This document shows, piece by piece, positions 26,173-34,737 of a stretch of 46,240 bases of DNA. The notes below the pieces were generated by a model. The model worked only from the letters and a program-made list of their open reading frames with translations. It had not been told where the DNA came from and made no database searches. Position 1 is the first letter of the stretch. Each line of letters opens with the position of its first letter. Where the stretch lies: positions 1 through 46,240 of the forward strand of contig CALFWZ010000023.1 in assembly GCA_937928405.1 (NCBI GenBank). Reading direction: 5' to 3'. The position numbers and the translations under genes were made by a program. Source of the DNA: an uncultured Saprospiraceae bacterium (GTDB taxonomy: Bacteria > Bacteroidota > Bacteroidia > Chitinophagales > Saprospiraceae).

Positions 26173-26805
26173 TCATTCTAATTTTCTGGCGAGCATTAAT
26201 CCGTCTCGAATTGGAAGTAGCACGTTTTCTACTCTCGGGTCTTGGTGTATTTTTTTATTGAAATGATCTAGAATTTCACTGTCTCTATCTTTTTCCATAC
26301 GGACCACTTTTCCATCCCATAGTACATTATCTGCTAGAATATAACCTCCAGGATTTACGCGGTCAATTACCAAATCATAATATTGAGGGTAATGCATTTT
26401 GCCCGCATCTATAAAGACCAAATCATAAGTATCTTCAATAGTTGGAATGATCTTTTTTGCATCGCCGATGTGCAATTTAACCTGAGTAGCGGCTCCAGCA
26501 AGATTAATATATTTTCTAATTAAGTAAGCTAGTTCTTCATTCACTTCGATGGTATGAATCATTCCTTTCGGAGCCAATCCTTCCAATAAGCACAAGGTTG
26601 CGTAACCCGTAAAACTGCCAATTTCTAAGACAGAAGATGGTTGTATCATGCGGCTGATAAACCGAAGAAACGTACCCTGTAAATGCCCGGAGGCCATCTG
26701 TGGTGCTAGGGTTTTTAAATGGGTTTCTCTTAATAACTCTGCGAGTAATGGCGAAGGTGAGGTGGTGTGTTTTTCACAATATTGGTCAATCAAATTAGGT
26801 AGCAT
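26173..26805 (-). CDS. SAM-dependent O-methyltransferase
   Basis: 210 residues from the ATG at 26805; the in-frame start at 26853 would overlap the upstream gene by 59 bases. It belongs to the class I O-methyltransferase family 3 (COG4122, catechol/caffeoyl-CoA type). Motif I is VLEIGSFTGYATLCLLEGL, followed by IHTIEVNEELAYL, the metal/catalytic segment DLVFIDAGKMHYPQYYDLVI and GGYILADNVLWDGKV. The substrate is probably a small catechol-like compound but is not known. The start overlaps the stop of the EamA transporter gene by 11 bases, indicating translational coupling. Confidence 0.9.
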   Translation of the reverse strand: MLPNLIDQYCEKHTTSPSPLLAELLRETHLKTLAPQMASGHLQGTFLRFISRMIQPSSVLEIGSFTGYATLCLLEGLAPKGMIHTIEVNEELAYLIRKYINLAGAATQVKLHIGDAKKIIPTIEDTYDLVFIDAGKMHYPQYYDLVIDRVNPGGYILADNVLWDGKVVRMEKDRDSEILDHFNKKIHQDPRVENVLLPIRDGLMLARKLE

Positions 26806-27685
26806 GTTGACTGGTTTTGAGATTTTTAAAAGAATGAAAAAAAACAGCACCAAGAATTAGCAGACAACCTATATAAAATTGAGCAGATAACTCCTGCGCA
26901 TCGTTTAGAAAAATCCATGCTAGGAAAATACCATATACGGGTTCCAAATTGATGGTGAGTGTGGACGCAAAAGCGGAAATATGTTTTAGCGAACGGAGTG
27001 ATAAGACGTAAGCCAGCGTGGTGCAGCCCAATGCTAAAATTAACAACCACAACCAATCAAAACCTTGTGGCAAAAATGGTGCATCAGGTTGATACATTAA
27101 ATAAATGGGCAAACAGATGCTGAGAAATAACCAACCACTTCCCAGCTCTAAAAAAGTAATCGTTAAGGGCTCCGCTTTATCTACTAAGGTCTTATTCAAA
27201 ACAGCAAACAAAGCCGCCAAAAACGCACTCATCAAACCTACTCCAATACCTAGCATCATATCCCATTCGGTATTATTGACAATCAACAAGACGCCGGGAA
27301 TCATCAGTAGACCTAGACTGAGTTCATCTTTTTTTATTTTTCGTTTGAAAATGACGGGTTCGATCAAGGCGGTAAAAAAAGAAGTGGTTGCCATACAAAT
27401 CAGAGAAATAGAAGCATTGGCAAATTTAACCGCACCAAAAAAACAGATCCAGTGAAGTGAAACCAATACGCCGATTGCCATATATTTTGCTGTAAGCGCA
27501 GGAGGTAAGGCCGCAATCTTCTCTTTTATTTTTGTCAAAAATGGAATGCTAAAACTAGTAATTCCCATTCGCCACCAAACTAAAACCAACGCTGATAAGG
27601 TAATGAGATCACCTAAAATCGCAGTAAATCCGAATAGGAGTACTGCAATATGTAATTCAAAATAAGCGCGTTGCGTTGGATTCAA
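26795..27685 (-). CDS. EamA/DMT-family permease
   Basis: 296 residues with ten hydrophobic helices in two five-helix halves, the layout of drug/metabolite transporters. The start appears to be TTG at 27685 (MNPTQRAYFELHIAVLLFGF), as no in-frame ATG lies between the promoter-like element at 27702 and the first helix. EamA proteins export amino acids, metabolites or drugs; the substrate is unknown. It overlaps the downstream O-methyltransferase gene by 11 bases, so the pair may modify and export one compound (inference). Confidence 0.88.
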   Translation of the reverse strand: MNPTQRAYFELHIAVLLFGFTAILGDLITLSALVLVWWRMGITSFSIPFLTKIKEKIAALPPALTAKYMAIGVLVSLHWICFFGAVKFANASISLICMATTSFFTALIEPVIFKRKIKKDELSLGLLMIPGVLLIVNNTEWDMMLGIGVGLMSAFLAALFAVLNKTLVDKAEPLTITFLELGSGWLFLSICLPIYLMYQPDAPFLPQGFDWLWLLILALGCTTLAYVLSLRSLKHISAFASTLTINLEPVYGIFLAWIFLNDAQELSAQFYIGCLLILGAVFFHSFKNLKTSQHAT

Positions 27686-27701
27686 GGATTTTTGTTTTTT
27701 G

Positions 27702-27709
27702 CAAAGGTA
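27702..27709 (-). promoter_or_regulatory. Putative -7 element TACCTTTG (minus strand)
   Basis: CAAAGGTA on the plus strand reads TACCTTTG on the minus strand, 16 bases before the TTG start of the EamA gene. It is a full match to TAnnTTTG. No -33 box is seen. Confidence 0.45.
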
Positions 27710-27743
27710 GATTTATTTCTTTAGGGAGTAGGTTATATTTTTC

Positions 27744-28532
27744 CTATTCCCTTAACATAATAAAACGTTTGGGTAGGAAGTAATCCGCTTTAGGCATTTG
27801 GAACGCTGGAGCATAAACTGGTTTAAAATCTTTTAGACCAAGATCATACTCGATTTCTAGAGGCATCTTTTTTTGCTTTAGTTTTTTAGGATTAAACTCA
27901 ATGATGGTACTCCAATCAATCGAATAAAAAGCACTTGGCTTTTGCCAAACATCACCTAGTGCTACTTTTATAAAACCTTGGCTAAGTTTTTCGGTATCAT
28001 CCCAAAAAATCAAATGCTTATAATTCATATAATATAACATCATTTCGAATGCTTTGAGACGAATGGATTGGAACTCGCCATCATCGGCGGCAAAAAAGCG
28101 GGTTGCTGAAAAAGGTAAAACCCAGAGCACGTAAATTTTATGCTGATAATAAGCGACGGTTCGACGAATTAACTCAGCTGGCGTGAGCGGGGTTACTTGA
28201 ATTTCAATGCCGATTTCTTTCTTAAAACCTTCAACCAATACGTCTGGTCGGATGGTCTCAATCATCTTTTCTAAAGAAATATCTTTAACATTTGTCCCTA
28301 ATTCCTGTAATAAGCTGTAATAGATTTGCTTTTTGATTCTAAGGTGTAACTGAGATTCACTTTTGTAGAGACAATTCTTTTCAGGTAAGTGTGCGAAATG
28401 ATGTATACGTTTGAGGCCTTTTTTAATCCGGAGTTCACTACCACAAGCCGGACAAAAAAAAGGACCATTGGTGGAAGACTGTTCTGCCGCAAAAACCTGT
28501 TTCGAACTTTGTGGATGATATGCTGTTAACAT
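27744..28532 (-). CDS. CoiA-like predicted nuclease
   Basis: 262 residues. An N-terminal zinc-ribbon-like part has F-F-C27-P-A-C30-G and HHFAHLPEKNC. It is followed by a helix SESQLHLRIKKQIYY and a nuclease-like core IRPDVLVEG ... IGIEIQVTPLT (D97, E110-x-Q112). This order is that of competence protein CoiA, whose domain is a PD-(D/E)xK-type nuclease fold. CoiA aids recombination during transformation in Gram-positive bacteria; its role in Bacteroidota is unclear. The C-terminal 90 residues are not recognised. It has no neighbouring competence genes in the window. Confidence 0.75.
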   Translation of the reverse strand: MLTAYHPQSSKQVFAAEQSSTNGPFFCPACGSELRIKKGLKRIHHFAHLPEKNCLYKSESQLHLRIKKQIYYSLLQELGTNVKDISLEKMIETIRPDVLVEGFKKEIGIEIQVTPLTPAELIRRTVAYYQHKIYVLWVLPFSATRFFAADDGEFQSIRLKAFEMMLYYMNYKHLIFWDDTEKLSQGFIKVALGDVWQKPSAFYSIDWSTIIEFNPKKLKQKKMPLEIEYDLGLKDFKPVYAPAFQMPKADYFLPKRFIMLRE

Positions 28533-28621
28533 TTAGCAAAACTAAAAATATATTGGGCGATTTGCCTACAATTTAACGGGTAGTTGATTATCTTTACCTA
28601 GAATTCAATAAAAATACACAC

Positions 28622-29092
28622 ATGAAAATTCAAAAAGGAGAAAAAGCACCCAATTTTACACTAAGAGCAACGGATAAGTCCGAAGTTTCTCTGGAAGATC
28701 ATCGTGGTAAAAATGTAGTGTTGTTATTTTTCCCATTGGCTTTTACAGGCGTTTGTACCGACGAGCTGTGTTCCGTCCGAGATAGTTTGGATGACTATAA
28801 AAATTTAGATGCACAAGTACTAGCGATCTCAGTTGATTCGTTATTTACACTGGAGAAATACAAAGCAGAACAGGGATACCAATTCCCTTTACTCTCTGAT
28901 TTCAATAAAACAGTTTCGCGCGCCTACGATGCCCTATATGAAGATTTTGTGTTGGATATGAAAGGTGTTTCTAAGCGTTCTGCCTTTGTAATCGATAAAG
29001 AGGGAATTATTCAGTACGCTGAAGTGTTAGAGTCAGCAGGAGATTTACCTAATTTCAACGCAATAAAGGAAACATTAAAAGGCTTGAATTAG
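28622..29092 (+). CDS. Peroxiredoxin (AhpE/BCP-like)
   Basis: 156 residues. It reduces peroxides in the cytosol. The active-site segment F-P-L-A-F-T-G-V-C45-T-D-E-L-C50 gives the peroxidatic Cys45, with Cys50 in the position used as resolving Cys by BCP-type enzymes. [17 protein letters not shown] is the conserved downstream strand. The PLAFTGVCT sequence is closer to AhpE-type proteins than to the second enzyme at 33598. It is followed after 80 bases by clpS on the same strand. Confidence 0.9.
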   Translation: MKIQKGEKAPNFTLRATDKSEVSLEDHRGKNVVLLFFPLAFTGVCTDELCSVRDSLDDYKNLDAQVLAISVDSLFTLEKYKAEQGYQFPLLSDFNKTVSRAYDALYEDFVLDMKGVSKRSAFVIDKEGIIQYAEVLESAGDLPNFNAIKETLKGLN

Positions 29093-29172
29093 TTAGAGTA
29101 GATAAAAGTCATCTGATGGAAACTACCTAATCATCAGGCTGACATTTTTTAATAAATTTTAATGATACTAAG

Positions 29173-29472
29173 ATGTTTAATAATAGTACAGAGACTTTAG
29201 AAGAAGTATTGGTAGAAGAAAAAGTAACGAATACCGGTACGCCCGCAGAATTATTGATCTATAACGATGATCATAATACTTTTGATTGGGTAATCGAATG
29301 TTTGGTGGATGTACTTAGCCACTCGCGAACTCAATCAGAGCAACTTTCTTTGATTATACACTACAAAGGCAAGGCGGTCGTCAAAACAGCTCCTTTTGAG
29401 GTATTGCGCCCATTTAAGGATGCCCTGACCGAACGTGGCCTTTCGGCGGTTATTGAGAGCATGGCCGAGTAA
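29173..29472 (+). CDS. clpS: ClpS, ATP-dependent Clp protease adaptor
   Basis: 99 residues. ClpS binds proteins with destabilising N-terminal residues (Leu, Phe, Trp, Tyr) and hands them to ClpAP. The ClpS core is clear: LLIYNDDHNTFDWVIECLVDVLSHSRTQSEQLSLIIHYKGKAVV, with the N-D-D-x-N-T-F peptide-binding loop. The N-terminal 20 residues are an acidic, flexible extension, as usual. The aat gene starts 33 bases downstream, so the adaptor and the enzyme that makes its substrates are paired in one operon. Confidence 0.93.
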   Translation: MFNNSTETLEEVLVEEKVTNTGTPAELLIYNDDHNTFDWVIECLVDVLSHSRTQSEQLSLIIHYKGKAVVKTAPFEVLRPFKDALTERGLSAVIESMAE

Positions 29473-29505
29473 ACGTATAATTTCTATAACTATTTCAACA
29501 TTACT

Positions 29506-30198
29506 ATGCCCGTATTTCGGCTGTCAGATGAGGACATCAGCTTTCCGCCGGCATATCTAGCTGACGAATACGGTCGTCTGGCGATTGGTGGCGACTTATC
29601 ACCTGAACGTCTTTTGTTCGCTTATCAATGCGGACTCTTTCCTTGGTTTAACCCTGATGAACCCATCATTTGGTGGTCTCCGGATCCGCGCTTTGTTTTG
29701 TTTCCAGACGAACTAAAAGTGGCGAAAAGTATGCGCCCCATCTTTAACCAAAATAAATTCACCTATTCTTTCGATCAGCATTTCAGAACCATCATTACTA
29801 CTTGCCGAGAGGAAAGATTAACCGATGATGGTTCCGGAACTTGGATCACCGATACCATGGTTGAAGCTTATTGTCGATTGCATGAACTAGGATTTGCTCA
29901 CAGTGTGGAAGTACTCAAGGAGGGAGAAATTGTAGGAGGATTATATGGAATTTCTTTAGGGAAAGTTTTCTTTGGAGAATCGATGTTTGCAAAAGTCCCA
30001 AATGCTTCCAAAGCTGGTTTTATCACCTTGGTGAATTGCTTAAAAGAACAGGGTTTCTGGCTGATTGATTGCCAACAAGAAACCAAACATTTACAGAGCT
30101 TGGGAGGTACCAATATTCCTAGGCAGTTATTTTTAGAATTGATGGAGAAAAACGAAAAAGAAGAAACAATTCGAGGGAGTTGGAGTGGACTTATTTGA
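29506..30198 (+). CDS. aat: Leucyl/phenylalanyl-tRNA--protein transferase
   Basis: 230 residues. It adds Leu or Phe from aminoacyl-tRNA to proteins with N-terminal Lys or Arg, marking them for ClpS-ClpAP. Family signatures are GDLSPERLLFAYQCGLFPWF, PIIWWSPDPRFVLFP, GLYGISLGKVFFGESMF and WLIDCQQETKHLQSLGG. The start is the ATG at 29506. Together with clpS just upstream it forms a compact N-degron unit. Confidence 0.95.
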   Translation: MPVFRLSDEDISFPPAYLADEYGRLAIGGDLSPERLLFAYQCGLFPWFNPDEPIIWWSPDPRFVLFPDELKVAKSMRPIFNQNKFTYSFDQHFRTIITTCREERLTDDGSGTWITDTMVEAYCRLHELGFAHSVEVLKEGEIVGGLYGISLGKVFFGESMFAKVPNASKAGFITLVNCLKEQGFWLIDCQQETKHLQSLGGTNIPRQLFLELMEKNEKEETIRGSWSGLI

Positions 30199-30283
30199 AG
30201 TATTTTTTTAATGTACTTTTCTCTTGTATACTTTGGGTTTTACTTAAACTGCAACTCCTGATTCGGATTAATAATATACTATC

Positions 30284-32017
30284 ATGATAAACAAACTACT
30301 TTCTATCTTTGTCTTGGTCGGATGCCTATGGTTTTTATTTGCTTTTAAAGAAGGTGAAACGGTTCGGGAATATCCCCAAAATTATTTTCGATCTCCCATC
30401 AACACGCCCATTAAATTATCTGGTACCTTCGGTGAGTTGCGCTCCAATCATTTGCATGCTGGCATTGATATCAAAGCTCATAATGGCAAAACAGGACAAG
30501 CTATTCTGAGTGTTGCCGACGGATACGTGGCCAGAATAAAAGTGCAGTCGGGTGGATATGGAAATGTACTATATATTAACCATCCTAATGGATATACTTC
30601 GGTATACGCACACCTAGCCAATTTTCCAGAAGCCATTTCCCGCTATGTAGCAGCAGAACAAAAGAGGAAAAAAACTTTTGAAATAGAACTTTATCCAGAA
30701 GCTGGAAAATTTAAATTCAAAAAAGGAGAGCAATTGGGAAAGATGGGATTATCCGGAAGATCTTATGGAGCACACCTCCACTTTGAAATTCGGGATACGC
30801 GTACTTCCAAACCGATTAATCCATTGTTGTTTGGTCTGGAAGCCAAAGATAAATTAGCCCCCAAATTACACGAGTTAAAAATTTATGCACTAAACGACAA
30901 ACTGGAAACCCTTACTACGAAAACTGTGAAGGTAAAAAAAGGTGGTAAAGGATATCGGATCAGTGGAGATACGTTATTGATTGGCGCATGGAGAATTGGG
31001 ATAGGGCTAAAAGCATATGATCATATGTCATTGGCTCCCAATTGGAATGGGGTCTATAAAATGACGATGATCAAAGATGACCAACCGATCTATGGTTTTG
31101 AGATGGAAACCTTTTCCTTTAATGAATCTCGTTATATCAATGCTCATTTAGATTACGAAGAGCAAGTAAGCAAAAAAGCATACATCAATCGCTTTTACGA
31201 ATTGCCGGGCAATCGATTGTCTATTTATAAAGAGAAAAAAGATAGAGGAATTATTAATTTAGAAAAAAATAGGGCGACTAAAATTCAGATACGCGCTTCG
31301 GATGTAGCTGGAAACGATGAAGTCCTAGAATTTTGGGTGAGACGTACCGACGTTCCCGAACCTCCCGCACGTTCCTATAATTATTTGTTGCTTTACGATC
31401 AGGCCAATGCCATTGAGACGGAGGATTTCTCTTTATCAATGTCTAACGGAACGTTGTACGAAAATCTATATTTTAAATACCATTCTACCACCGAAAATTC
31501 GGCAGATGTTTATTCCTTGATTCACCATTTACACGATTATAAAACACCGGTACATAAATATTACAACATCGCCATTCGGCCAGTGGATTTACCTGAAGCG
31601 TTACGTGAAAAAGCTTTTATCGCTTATTGCCAGCCGAACCAAAAGATGATCACTTGTGGAGGAAAATGGGAAGGCAACCGATTGACTACAAAAGTTAGAG
31701 ATTTAGGAGATTTTAGTATTATGGTTGATACGGAAGCACCTAAAATTACGCCAGAAAAATTCAGTAAAAATATGGTAGGTTATAATCGAATGACCTTTAA
31801 GGTGACCGATAATTTTGCCACAGCTCCCAATGTGAAACAGATTGATTACGATGCCTACCTTGACGGAAACTGGATATTGATGGAATATGATGCGAAGAAC
31901 GATTTACTGACCCATCGCTTTTCTGAAGATTTATCTAAAGGAAGTCATCAACTTCGTCTAGTAGTTAGGGATGATCGGAAAAATGAGACGGTCTTTGAAA
32001 AAACATTTAAGTATTAA
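30284..32017 (+). CDS. M23 family peptidase with C-terminal extension
   Basis: 577 residues with an N-terminal hydrophobic signal or anchor (LLSIFVLVGCLWFLFAF). The LytM/M23 zinc endopeptidase domain (about 36-190) has HLH58-A-G-I-D62 and the second motif H164-L-H166-F-E-I; upstream KLSGTFGELRSNH and VYAHLANF also fit. It probably cleaves peptidoglycan cross-bridges, or acts as a scaffold, in the periplasm. The remaining 380 residues are beta-rich and not recognised. They contain YINAHLDYEEQVSKKAYINRFYELPGN, a pattern I associate with Bacteroidota M23 proteins. The last codons overlap the stop of the convergent antiporter gene by 4 bases. Confidence 0.88.
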   Translation: MINKLLSIFVLVGCLWFLFAFKEGETVREYPQNYFRSPINTPIKLSGTFGELRSNHLHAGIDIKAHNGKTGQAILSVADGYVARIKVQSGGYGNVLYINHPNGYTSVYAHLANFPEAISRYVAAEQKRKKTFEIELYPEAGKFKFKKGEQLGKMGLSGRSYGAHLHFEIRDTRTSKPINPLLFGLEAKDKLAPKLHELKIYALNDKLETLTTKTVKVKKGGKGYRISGDTLLIGAWRIGIGLKAYDHMSLAPNWNGVYKMTMIKDDQPIYGFEMETFSFNESRYINAHLDYEEQVSKKAYINRFYELPGNRLSIYKEKKDRGIINLEKNRATKIQIRASDVAGNDEVLEFWVRRTDVPEPPARSYNYLLLYDQANAIETEDFSLSMSNGTLYENLYFKYHSTTENSADVYSLIHHLHDYKTPVHKYYNIAIRPVDLPEALREKAFIAYCQPNQKMITCGGKWEGNRLTTKVRDLGDFSIMVDTEAPKITPEKFSKNMVGYNRMTFKVTDNFATAPNVKQIDYDAYLDGNWILMEYDAKNDLLTHRFSEDLSKGSHQLRLVVRDDRKNETVFEKTFKY

Positions 32018-33192
32018 GGTTTACCGATAATTTTTTTGGTAAGTGTAACCCAAAAAGGACTGATGAGGAGGGTGAGTGAAATTACCATGATCATTAGTTG
32101 ATACGTAAAATTCGAAATAATTTGTGCGGAATATGCACTGGCACCAAGGACAAAAGACAATTCTCCAACTTGACCCAGTAAGGCACCGCCATAAAGACTT
32201 TTTTTCCAGTTGCGCCCAAAATAGTGTAAGACCACGGTATTTATAAAATGGTTGCTAATATATACGGCAATAATGATTAGACTGACTGCTACCCAATGAT
32301 CTACTAGATATTTTAGATCAATCATCATTCCGACTGAGACAAAAAATAGCGCTACGAACATAACTCGAAAAGCGTGTAGACTATCGTGAAACCATGTTGC
32401 TGAACGGGTTGCATGAATTACCATCCCACCCACAAATGCACCCAATGCGGCCGAAAGACCAAAGAAGGCTGTCATAACTGCACAACCAAAACAGATAATT
32501 AAAGCCACAAAAACTTGAATTTCACGGTCAGATGCTACGTACTGACTAAATGGAATTTCAATTTCTTTTTTTCGCCAAATCCATAGAATTGCTCCTATCA
32601 CGAGTATTCCACCAATTATCTGTAGAACAGATTCTTGAATAGTAGGAGGGTGTCCTCCTAGATAGTTGGTAATGATCATCATAGGTACAATAAGAATATC
32701 TTGCATTAATAATATACTGAGCACATTCTTACCAGTTGAAGTATTGATCTCCCCATTGTCTTGGAGTAGTTTAATAACAATAGCTGAACTACTCAGGCTG
32801 ATAACAAATCCAATGGTTACAATTTGATTAATTTTCCAACTTAAAAAATAACCGATAAGCGCTGCCAATAAAACACTGGCAATCACTTGTACAAAAGTCC
32901 CTAATACGGCTACTTTCCAGTTTTTTACCAATTCAGGCAGACTAATTTCCATACCGATAAAAAACATCAGAAGGATTAACCCAATGTCTCCCATTGTTGT
33001 AATGAGTTTTTGATCAGTAATAATTCCGAAGCCATAGTCTCCAAGTAAGATGCCAGCGAGTATATAAGCAATTATATAGGGTTGCTTAAAATACCGGAGG
33101 ATGGCCCCTAACAGGACGATAATAATGCCTAGAATGACAAAGGCAGATAGGTTTGCGCTGGGAGTTGCTAAGAAATATATTGTTGCTTTCAT
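32014..33192 (-). CDS. CPA2-type cation:proton antiporter (Kef-like, transport domain only)
   Basis: 392 residues from the ATG at 33192; an upstream TTG at 33225 is less likely. About 11-12 membrane helices show the Na+/H+ exchanger family pattern: YIIAYILAGILLGDYGFG, GLILLMFFIGMEISLPEL, ISLSSSAIVIKLLQDNGE and GLSAALGAFVGGMVIHAT. Kef-like proteins usually carry a cytosolic RCK/TrkA-N domain after the membrane part; this one ends with the last helix, so K+ or Na+/H+ exchange would not be gated by NAD(H) or glutathione through that domain. Confidence 0.9.
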   Translation of the reverse strand: MKATIYFLATPSANLSAFVILGIIIVLLGAILRYFKQPYIIAYILAGILLGDYGFGIITDQKLITTMGDIGLILLMFFIGMEISLPELVKNWKVAVLGTFVQVIASVLLAALIGYFLSWKINQIVTIGFVISLSSSAIVIKLLQDNGEINTSTGKNVLSILLMQDILIVPMMIITNYLGGHPPTIQESVLQIIGGILVIGAILWIWRKKEIEIPFSQYVASDREIQVFVALIICFGCAVMTAFFGLSAALGAFVGGMVIHATRSATWFHDSLHAFRVMFVALFFVSVGMMIDLKYLVDHWVAVSLIIIAVYISNHFINTVVLHYFGRNWKKSLYGGALLGQVGELSFVLGASAYSAQIISNFTYQLMIMVISLTLLISPFWVTLTKKIIGKP

Positions 33193-33305
33193 ATAGAATG
33201 GAAAAATAATAAAGTTCTTAGACAAGTTTAGAAATTAGGCCCCAACCTTTCATCGCAAATGCCAGTCTTTCTAAATAAGATCATAAACCTTTAAAATCAT
33301 TTGCT

Positions 33306-33527
33306 ATGAAAAATCTAATTCTTTTATCTGCTTTTCTACTCACTTGCTTATTCACGCTGGCTTGTAACAAATCAGAATCTGATTTATGCGAGTTAGGGCC
33401 TGCTCTTCCTATCTTGTGTGTTCAAGTCTATGACCCTGTTTGTGGGTGTAATGACGTTACCTACGGAAATGAATGCGTTGCCCAAGCTGCTGGCGTTCCT
33501 TCTTTTACATCAGGAGAATGTCCATAA
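33306..33527 (+). CDS. Kazal-type protease inhibitor lipoprotein
   Basis: 73 residues. The first 20 form a lipoprotein signal (LLTCLFTLAC, lipidated Cys20). The rest is one Kazal domain with six cysteines, C28, C38, C46, C48, C57 and C72, and the signature V-C-G-C-N-D-V-T-Y-G-N-E-C. Kazal domains block serine proteases through a rigid loop that here would include IL-C38-VQVYDPV. Anchored in a membrane, it may protect the cell from proteases released by itself, its prey or its neighbours (inference). bcp starts 70 bases downstream. Confidence 0.88.
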   Translation: MKNLILLSAFLLTCLFTLACNKSESDLCELGPALPILCVQVYDPVCGCNDVTYGNECVAQAAGVPSFTSGECP

Positions 33528-33597
33528 AAGTTTTATTTTTTTTGAACCATTTGCTTTAGATTCTATTTCATTCAAAGACAAACTAATTAAATTAATT

Positions 33598-34056
33598 ATG
33601 ACGAATCTAAAGCCGGGCGATAAAGCACCGGAGTTTACTAGTGTAAACGAAAAAGGAGAAAAAATAAAATTAAAAGATTATCGAGGTAAAAAATTGATCC
33701 TGTTCTTTTACCCAAAAGATAATACGCCGACTTGCACGGTTGAGGCCTGTAATCTCCGAGATGCTTACCAAGATTTAAAAGACAAAGGATTTGAGTTGCT
33801 TGGAGTTAGTCCCGACTCAGAAAAAAAGCACCAAAATTTTATTGCAAAGCATGAACTACCTTTTCCTTTATTAGCGGATACTGAGCGGGAAGTGATAGAA
33901 GCTTATGGAATTTGGGGACCTAAAAAATTTATGGGCAGGACGTTCGATGGATTACACCGTACTACTTTTGTCATTGATGAAAAAGGAAAGATTGAGCAAG
34001 TCATTCAAAAGGTGAAGGCAAAGCAGCACGCTGCTCAGATTTTAGGAGAGCTGTAA
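33598..34056 (+). CDS. bcp: Thioredoxin-dependent thiol peroxidase (BCP/PrxQ)
   Basis: 152 residues from the ATG at 33598 (MTNLKPGDKAPEF); longer in-frame starts run into the Kazal gene and are not credible. The BCP motif Y-P-K-D-N-T-P-T-C46-T-V-E-A-C51 carries the peroxidatic and resolving cysteines five residues apart. GRTFDGLHRTTFVIDEKGKIEQV is the conserved end. It detoxifies hydroperoxides with thioredoxin as donor. Its 3' end overlaps the convergent Trp-repeat gene by 22 bases. Confidence 0.95.
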   Translation: MTNLKPGDKAPEFTSVNEKGEKIKLKDYRGKKLILFFYPKDNTPTCTVEACNLRDAYQDLKDKGFELLGVSPDSEKKHQNFIAKHELPFPLLADTEREVIEAYGIWGPKKFMGRTFDGLHRTTFVIDEKGKIEQVIQKVKAKQHAAQILGEL

Positions 34057-34616
34057 AAGGTGACAATAAAGATCATCGCCATTTTTACATTGAGCGGAAC
34101 TTCTTCGTTGAGCTCATCATAAATATTCCATTGACGGGGATCACGTTCCCAGGCGGTTTGCAACGAAAAATGGCCGTAACGATCATTGACAAGTATCCAC
34201 TCGTCAAGGTTGTTGCGCCACTTGCTTTTAAACACGAAAGACACACTCCCGCCTGTAATTTTCCATTCAGTGAGATCGTTGTTCCACCGAGGACGCATGG
34301 TCACTAAGACACCATCGCCTCTAACTTCCCAGTGATCGGGTCGAGTATTAGATACCGCTGCAATTTGACCACGTTCATCCCCAATTTGGAAATCCCATTC
34401 TGTCCAGTTGTCTTGATTCTTCCACCGTAGTTCCAATTCACCAGCGGCCTCTAACGCTTCGTCTTCTTCCTCAAACTCACTTTCTGTGTAAAGTCTCCAT
34501 TCAACAAACGAATCTGTCCAGGCCGTTTCGATTCCAACAAACCATTGTTGAGCAGAGAGTGGTAATCCCAGCAAGAAAATAGAAATAATGACAATTAGAT
34601 TTCGAATAGAATTCAT
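34035..34616 (-). CDS. Secreted protein with Trp-rich repeats
   Basis: 193 residues with a signal peptide (LIVIISIFLLGLPLSAQQ). The mature part consists of about six units of roughly 24 residues with the pattern W-x(6,8)-E/Q-W-x-I/V, such as AWTDSFVEWRL, RWKNQDNWTEWDF, RWNNDLTEWKI, KWRNNLDEWIL and AWERDPRQWNI. Each unit looks like a beta-hairpin, so an all-beta repeat structure is likely. I do not recognise a named family. There is no sorting tail, so a periplasmic or outer-membrane-associated location is likely. It overlaps the end of bcp by 22 bases. Confidence 0.75.
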   Translation of the reverse strand: MNSIRNLIVIISIFLLGLPLSAQQWFVGIETAWTDSFVEWRLYTESEFEEEDEALEAAGELELRWKNQDNWTEWDFQIGDERGQIAAVSNTRPDHWEVRGDGVLVTMRPRWNNDLTEWKITGGSVSFVFKSKWRNNLDEWILVNDRYGHFSLQTAWERDPRQWNIYDELNEEVPLNVKMAMIFIVTFYSSPKI

Positions 34617-34641
34617 AAAGATGATAAATGTTAAAATAGAA

Positions 34642-34671
34642 CAGACCCAAAATAATTGTATTTTGGGTCTG
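34642..34671 (-). terminator. Intrinsic terminator of the DUF3127 gene
   Basis: A perfect 12-bp stem (CAGACCCAAAAT paired with ATTTTGGGTCTG) has a 6-base loop. On the minus strand it follows the stop of the gene at 34738 by 66 bases and is followed by TTCTATTTT. It lies just before the Trp-repeat gene, so it separates the two. Confidence 0.8.
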
Positions 34672-34737
34672 TTGCATATAGTGATTTGCTTAAAATAGCG
34701 TTAAAAATCACTAATGATTTAAATCTTAGGCCACTCG

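Noticed and set aside
33418..33597. N-terminal extension of the thiol peroxidase
   Set aside because: It overlaps the Kazal gene in another frame, and the family N-terminus begins at MTNLKPGDKAPEF.
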